Assembly: GCF_002008165.1 (NCBI RefSeq)
Contig: NZ_MRDM01000017.1
Location: 124,749-188,748 of the forward strand
DNA length: 64,000 nt
Source of the DNA: Rhizobium laguerreae
GTDB taxonomy: Bacteria > Pseudomonadota > Alphaproteobacteria > Rhizobiales > Rhizobiaceae
Direction of reading: 5' to 3'
A model generated the notes under the pieces. That model had not been told where the DNA came from and did not search any database. It saw nothing but the letters and a program-made list of their open reading frames with translations. Shown here in pieces: positions 60,881 through 64,000 of this stretch. Within the stretch, counting starts at the first letter, position 1, and the number at the start of each line of letters is the position of its first letter. Position numbers and translations under genes: made by a program.

Positions 60881-62335
60881 ATGGGTAAGGTAACAGGGTT
60901 TCTGGAAATCGACCGGCAGGTGGCGAAGTACCAGCCGGCGTCGGATCGTATCCGTCATTTCCGCGAGTTCACGATCCCGATGTCGGACCCGGAAGTGCAG
61001 AAACAGGCCGCGCGCTGCATGGATTGTGGCATCCCCTATTGCCACGGCCCGACCGGCTGCCCTGTTCACAACCAGATTCCCGATTGGAACGACCTCGTTT
61101 ACAACAACAATTGGGAAGCGGCGATTCAGAACCTGCATTCGACTAACAATTTCCCCGAGTTCACCGGCCGCGTCTGCCCCGCACCCTGCGAGGAAGCCTG
61201 CACGCTGAACCTCGAAGATGCACCGGTCGCCATCAAGACGGTCGAACAGGCGATCGCCGACAAGGCCTATGAGCTCGGCTTCATCCGGCCGCAGCCGGCC
61301 ACGGTCCATACCGGCAAGAAGGTCGCCGTCATCGGCTCCGGGCCTGCCGGCATGGCGGCCGCCCAGCAGCTCGGCCGCGCCGGTCACGAAGTGCATCTCT
61401 ATGAGCGCGAGACCAAGCCGGGCGGCCTGCTGCGTTACGGCATTCCCGATTTCAAAATGGAGAAGAACTTCATCGACCGCCGCGTCGAGCAGATGAAGGG
61501 CGAGGGCGTCACCTTCCATTGCGGCGTCAATGTCGGCGTCGACGTCAAAGTCGAGCAGCTGCTCGCCGATCACGACGCCGTGCTTTACTGCGGCGGCTCC
61601 GAGACGCCGCGCGAGGCGGGCATTCCGGGCACCGACCTTGCGGGCGTGCATGATGCGATGCCCTATCTCGTGCAGCAGAACCGCCGCGTCGGGCGCGAGA
61701 ACATCGACAGCGTCGGCTGGCCGTCGGACCCGATCCTTGCCGGCGCCAAACATATCGTCGTCGTCGGCGGTGGCGATACGGCTTCGGACTGCGTCGGCAC
61801 GGCGTTCCGCCAGGGCGCCGTCAAGGTCACCCAGCTCGACATCCGGCCGCAGCCGCCGGAGAAGGAAGACAAGCTTGCCGTCTGGCCCTTCTGGGCGACG
61901 AAGATGCGCACCTCTTCCTCGCAGGCCGAGGGCGCCGTGCGCGAATTCCAGGTGGCCACACTTGAATTCGTCGGCGAAGACGGTGTGCTGACCGGCGTCA
62001 AGTGCTGCGAGGTCGATGAGCGCCGGCGGCCGGTTCCAGGCACGGAATTCGTCATCCGGGCCGATCTCGCCTTCATCGCCATCGGTTTCCGCGGGCCGTT
62101 TACCGGCAGCGTACTGAAGGAGCTCGACGGCAAGCTGACGCTCAACACCGACAAACGCGGCTCGACCAACGTCGTCGCCAACGATCGCGACTACAAGACT
62201 TCGGTCGACAAATTCTGGACGGCGGGCGATGTGCGCCGCGGCCAATCGCTGGTGGTCTGGGCGATCCGTGAAGGCCGCCAGGCGGCGCGCGCCATCGACG
62301 AGGAGCTGATGGGCTCGACCGTCCTGCCGAACTGA
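60881..62335 (+). CDS. gltD: Glutamate synthase (NADPH) small subunit
   Basis: This 484-residue GOGAT beta subunit passes electrons from NADPH through FAD and 4Fe-4S clusters to GltB. N-terminal cluster cysteines are C46, C49, C54 and C60 (ARCMDCGIPYCHG) plus CPAPCEEACTL. The FAD site is KVAVIGSGPAGMAAAQ and the NADPH site IVVVGGGDTASDCVGTA; WTAGDVRRGQSLVVWAI closes the fold. Start choice: ATG 60881 matches the family (MGKVTGFLEI); ATG 60860 has a good GGTGAGGCGG leader and would add seven residues. It follows gltB after about 225 bases. Confidence 0.96.
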   Translation: MGKVTGFLEIDRQVAKYQPASDRIRHFREFTIPMSDPEVQKQAARCMDCGIPYCHGPTGCPVHNQIPDWNDLVYNNNWEAAIQNLHSTNNFPEFTGRVCPAPCEEACTLNLEDAPVAIKTVEQAIADKAYELGFIRPQPATVHTGKKVAVIGSGPAGMAAAQQLGRAGHEVHLYERETKPGGLLRYGIPDFKMEKNFIDRRVEQMKGEGVTFHCGVNVGVDVKVEQLLADHDAVLYCGGSETPREAGIPGTDLAGVHDAMPYLVQQNRRVGRENIDSVGWPSDPILAGAKHIVVVGGGDTASDCVGTAFRQGAVKVTQLDIRPQPPEKEDKLAVWPFWATKMRTSSSQAEGAVREFQVATLEFVGEDGVLTGVKCCEVDERRRPVPGTEFVIRADLAFIAIGFRGPFTGSVLKELDGKLTLNTDKRGSTNVVANDRDYKTSVDKFWTAGDVRRGQSLVVWAIREGRQAARAIDEELMGSTVLPN

Positions 62336-62366
62336 GCGTCAGCTGCACACCTTTCCGAAGACAAGA

Positions 62367-62393
62367 ACTCCGCCCCTCCGGCGGAGTTTTTTT
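62367..62393 (+). terminator. Rho-independent terminator after gltBD
   Basis: ACTCCGCC (62367-62374) pairs with GGCGGAGT (62380-62387) around a 5-base loop, followed by seven T residues. Confidence 0.92.
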
Positions 62394-62463
62394 ATAGCGC
62401 CGCGTGTTTGACAGGACGCGGGAGCGACATTCTCGAAGCGGCGAGCCGCCTCGCGCGGCCTTT

Positions 62464-63681
62464 TCACTTGACCGAGACTTCGGCCGGTGCTTTTGCCACC
62501 GGCAGGCGGTAATCATCGACGCGGCCGGGAGGCGCCGGCGTCATTTCGCCCTGCTCGACCAGGAGGTCGCGTGGCGACCTCGTCAAGGCCATGGGCGGCG
62601 GCCTGGCGCCGAGAAGTTCGGCGCCGCCGTCGAGATTGGGATCGGAAAGACTGATCGGCACGGTATGTTCGACCGGATTGGCGGGAAGGCCGAGACCGGG
62701 CAGATTGCTGGAGTCGAGGCGGACCAGATCGGGGCTTGCCTGGGTGCCGAGAAGACGCCGCGCCGGCTTTTCCACGTAAAAGGCAAGCTTGCGCCGACCG
62801 GCCTGGGTCAGGTTGATTCCGTCGGAGGTGCGCAGGCGCACCTGCTGGCCGTTCACATCCGAACCGGTGACGACGAAGGTGCCGTTTTCATCGACGAAAC
62901 CGTCCCAGATATCGACGAATTCGCCGCCGATGCTTTCGACCTGGTTGCGGTAGAGCTGGTTCATCTGCACGGCATCGGCCGTCATCGAATCGGATTCGAA
63001 GGCGGGAAGGCCGACCCAGAGCAGCGGGATCTTGCGGTCGGTGACCTCCTTGCCGAAGGAAAGCACGCGGCGGCGGTATTCGGTGAACCAGCCATCGGTG
63101 CGGAATTTTTCCTTGGCGGTGTCGGTCACCATCTGCTGGCGGTCGTTGGCGCCGATCATGACGACGACCATTGCCGGCTTCAGCTCATCGATCATCTTCG
63201 GCAGCTGTTCCGGCCAGTCGTAATAATCGTCGCGGACAAGGCCTGAGGAGACGTTGCCGCGGGCTTCGACGACGACACCCGGCGAGGTCTCGAAGGCGGC
63301 GGTGAGGCCGTCGCCGAGGCCGCTGGCCAGGAAATCGCCGACGATCAGGATCTTTCGGGCGTCGCCGAGCTTCTGCACGGCCGGCTCCTCCTCCTGTACG
63401 GGAGCGCGGACCGGCGGTGCAGTGCGGGTATTGACGATGGCTTTCTGCGCTGGCGGGCGTTTGCGCTGCTGGCGTCTCGGCTGCTGGACGTCAGGAGCTT
63501 GCGGGCCGTCGTCGAGATAGCGTCGGCCAAGGAAGAAATCGAAGATCGACCGGCGCTGATAGCGCTGCTCCTGGGCTTCGGCGACATGCACCGGCGCAGA
63601 CACGCCAAGGCACAGCGAAGCCGCCGCCAAGGCGAGCACGAGCCAGCGGATTTTACGGGTCCGATCAGTTTTCTTCGTCAT
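62464..63681 (-). CDS. DUF459 SGNH-hydrolase-like exported protein
   Basis: This 405-residue protein has a hydrophobic N-terminal segment after a basic start (TKKTDRTRKIRWLVLALAAASLCLG), with an Ala-rich end suggesting export. A low-complexity Pro/Arg/Gln linker leads to an SGNH fold: ILIVGDFLASGLGDGL (block I; the usual GDS reads GDF), MVVVMIGANDRQQ (block III) and LTQAGRRKLAFYVEKP near the C-terminal catalytic area. DUF459 proteins occur next to peptidoglycan genes in Rhizobiales and may deacylate envelope polymers. ATG at 63681 is chosen; another lies 24 bases upstream. Confidence 0.85.
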   Translation of the reverse strand: MTKKTDRTRKIRWLVLALAAASLCLGVSAPVHVAEAQEQRYQRRSIFDFFLGRRYLDDGPQAPDVQQPRRQQRKRPPAQKAIVNTRTAPPVRAPVQEEEPAVQKLGDARKILIVGDFLASGLGDGLTAAFETSPGVVVEARGNVSSGLVRDDYYDWPEQLPKMIDELKPAMVVVMIGANDRQQMVTDTAKEKFRTDGWFTEYRRRVLSFGKEVTDRKIPLLWVGLPAFESDSMTADAVQMNQLYRNQVESIGGEFVDIWDGFVDENGTFVVTGSDVNGQQVRLRTSDGINLTQAGRRKLAFYVEKPARRLLGTQASPDLVRLDSSNLPGLGLPANPVEHTVPISLSDPNLDGGAELLGARPPPMALTRSPRDLLVEQGEMTPAPPGRVDDYRLPVAKAPAEVSVK

Positions 63682-63864
63682 GGGCAGTTCCGCATCTGCC
63701 GGCATCTTGCACGCAGGGCAGGCCAGCGTCCACTCCCACTAATATCTAGATCGCGGTTCTGCCGCTTCCAATGCGGGTTCGCCAAAACCGTGCGGCAGGA
63801 CGGGGCGACCTGCATGAGACAAAGACTTGAAGCGCCCTGCATGATTCCCGAACCGACGCGAACT

Positions 63865-64000
63865 CTAGCGGCGCAAGGCGTTCAGAAGCGGTAGCGAGGG
63901 CTCGCCGTCCGGCTGCATGCCGATGCGAGACTGCACGGCCGATATCGCCGCCTTCGAACCCGAGCCGAAATTGCCGTCGACCTCGCCATTGTAATAGCCG
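63865..64000 (-). CDS. C-terminal end of a peptidoglycan-binding-domain protein (partial)
   Basis: Only the last 45 codons are inside the window, read leftwards with a TAG at 63867-63865. The visible residues (GYYNGEVDGNFGSGSKAAIS then VQSRIGMQPDG) match the end of a PG_binding_1 domain. In related genomes this position commonly holds a lytic murein transglycosylase with such a C-terminal domain, so that is the likely identity, but the catalytic part is outside the window. Confidence 0.75.
   Translation of the reverse strand, partial: GYYNGEVDGNFGSGSKAAISAVQSRIGMQPDGEPSLPLLNALRR

Overview
The window looks like chromosomal DNA of a Rhizobium of the R. etli / R. leguminosarum type. The evidence is the GC-rich alphaproteobacterial coding style, a RopA-type porin, a heterotetrameric sarcosine oxidase operon, CpdR, two copies of a RIME1-like intergenic element, an mmgR/suhB-type small RNA and many class III nucleotide cyclases. 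It is mostly core genome. I see no phage, insertion sequence, CRISPR array or toxin island. Assignments rest on reading motifs and family memory, not on database searches.

Layout: 0-5 kb is a cyclic-nucleotide signalling patch. It holds a cyclase with a DUF3365 haem-type sensor (cut by the window start), a divergent CHASE2 cyclase and a convergent exported FecR-domain protein with a His/Asp-rich tail. 5.2-10.7 kb is soxB-(small unknown)-soxD-soxA-soxG, for oxidative demethylation of sarcosine, followed by a VOC protein and a convergent NodN/MaoC-like hydratase. 11.8-22.8 kb is a complete glycogen operon read leftwards, glgP-glgB-glgC-glgA-pgm-glgX, with overlaps or very short gaps. A TadG/VWA protein follows at 23-24.3 kb. 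24.4-31.1 kb is a poorly understood cassette: a DUF2126 transglutaminase, a circularly permuted ATP-grasp/alpha-E fusion and a second transglutaminase.

31.2-41.1 kb carries a TctD/TctE-like two-component system, a TPR-linked adenylate cyclase, a divergent ornithine-carbamoyltransferase-like protein with an altered carbamoyl-phosphate site, an ABC-type periplasmic binding protein and a tctCBA tripartite tricarboxylate transporter. Oppositely oriented RIME1-like repeats bracket much of this block. 41.4-45.6 kb holds small proteins (one behind a good EcfG/RpoE2-type stress promoter), a DUF475 membrane protein, an MgtC-like protein, an SNase-like protein and an exported unknown. 46-47.3 kb is ropA with a recognisable promoter, followed by tRNA-Val(GAC) and cpdR.

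48.4-50.4 kb has an N-formylglutamate amidohydrolase and hisN, with a minus-strand sRNA of the mmgR/suhB (alpha-r8) type between them. 50.4-54.3 kb contains an alpha/beta hydrolase, an hsp20 gene with an RpoH-type promoter and a ROSE-type RNA thermometer candidate, and a divergent BASS transporter/LysR pair around a nested palindrome. 54.3-62.4 kb has a threonine aldolase and gltB-gltD (glutamate synthase). The window ends with a DUF459 SGNH-hydrolase and the 3' end of a peptidoglycan-binding protein.

The strongest points for a second look are the transglutaminase/ATP-grasp cassette, the regulatory RNAs (mmgR-like sRNA, ROSE element, gltB-gltD hairpin), the cyclase/FecR patch, the altered transcarbamylase and the unknown small gene translationally coupled inside the sox operon. 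I do not see a wholly unprecedented system.
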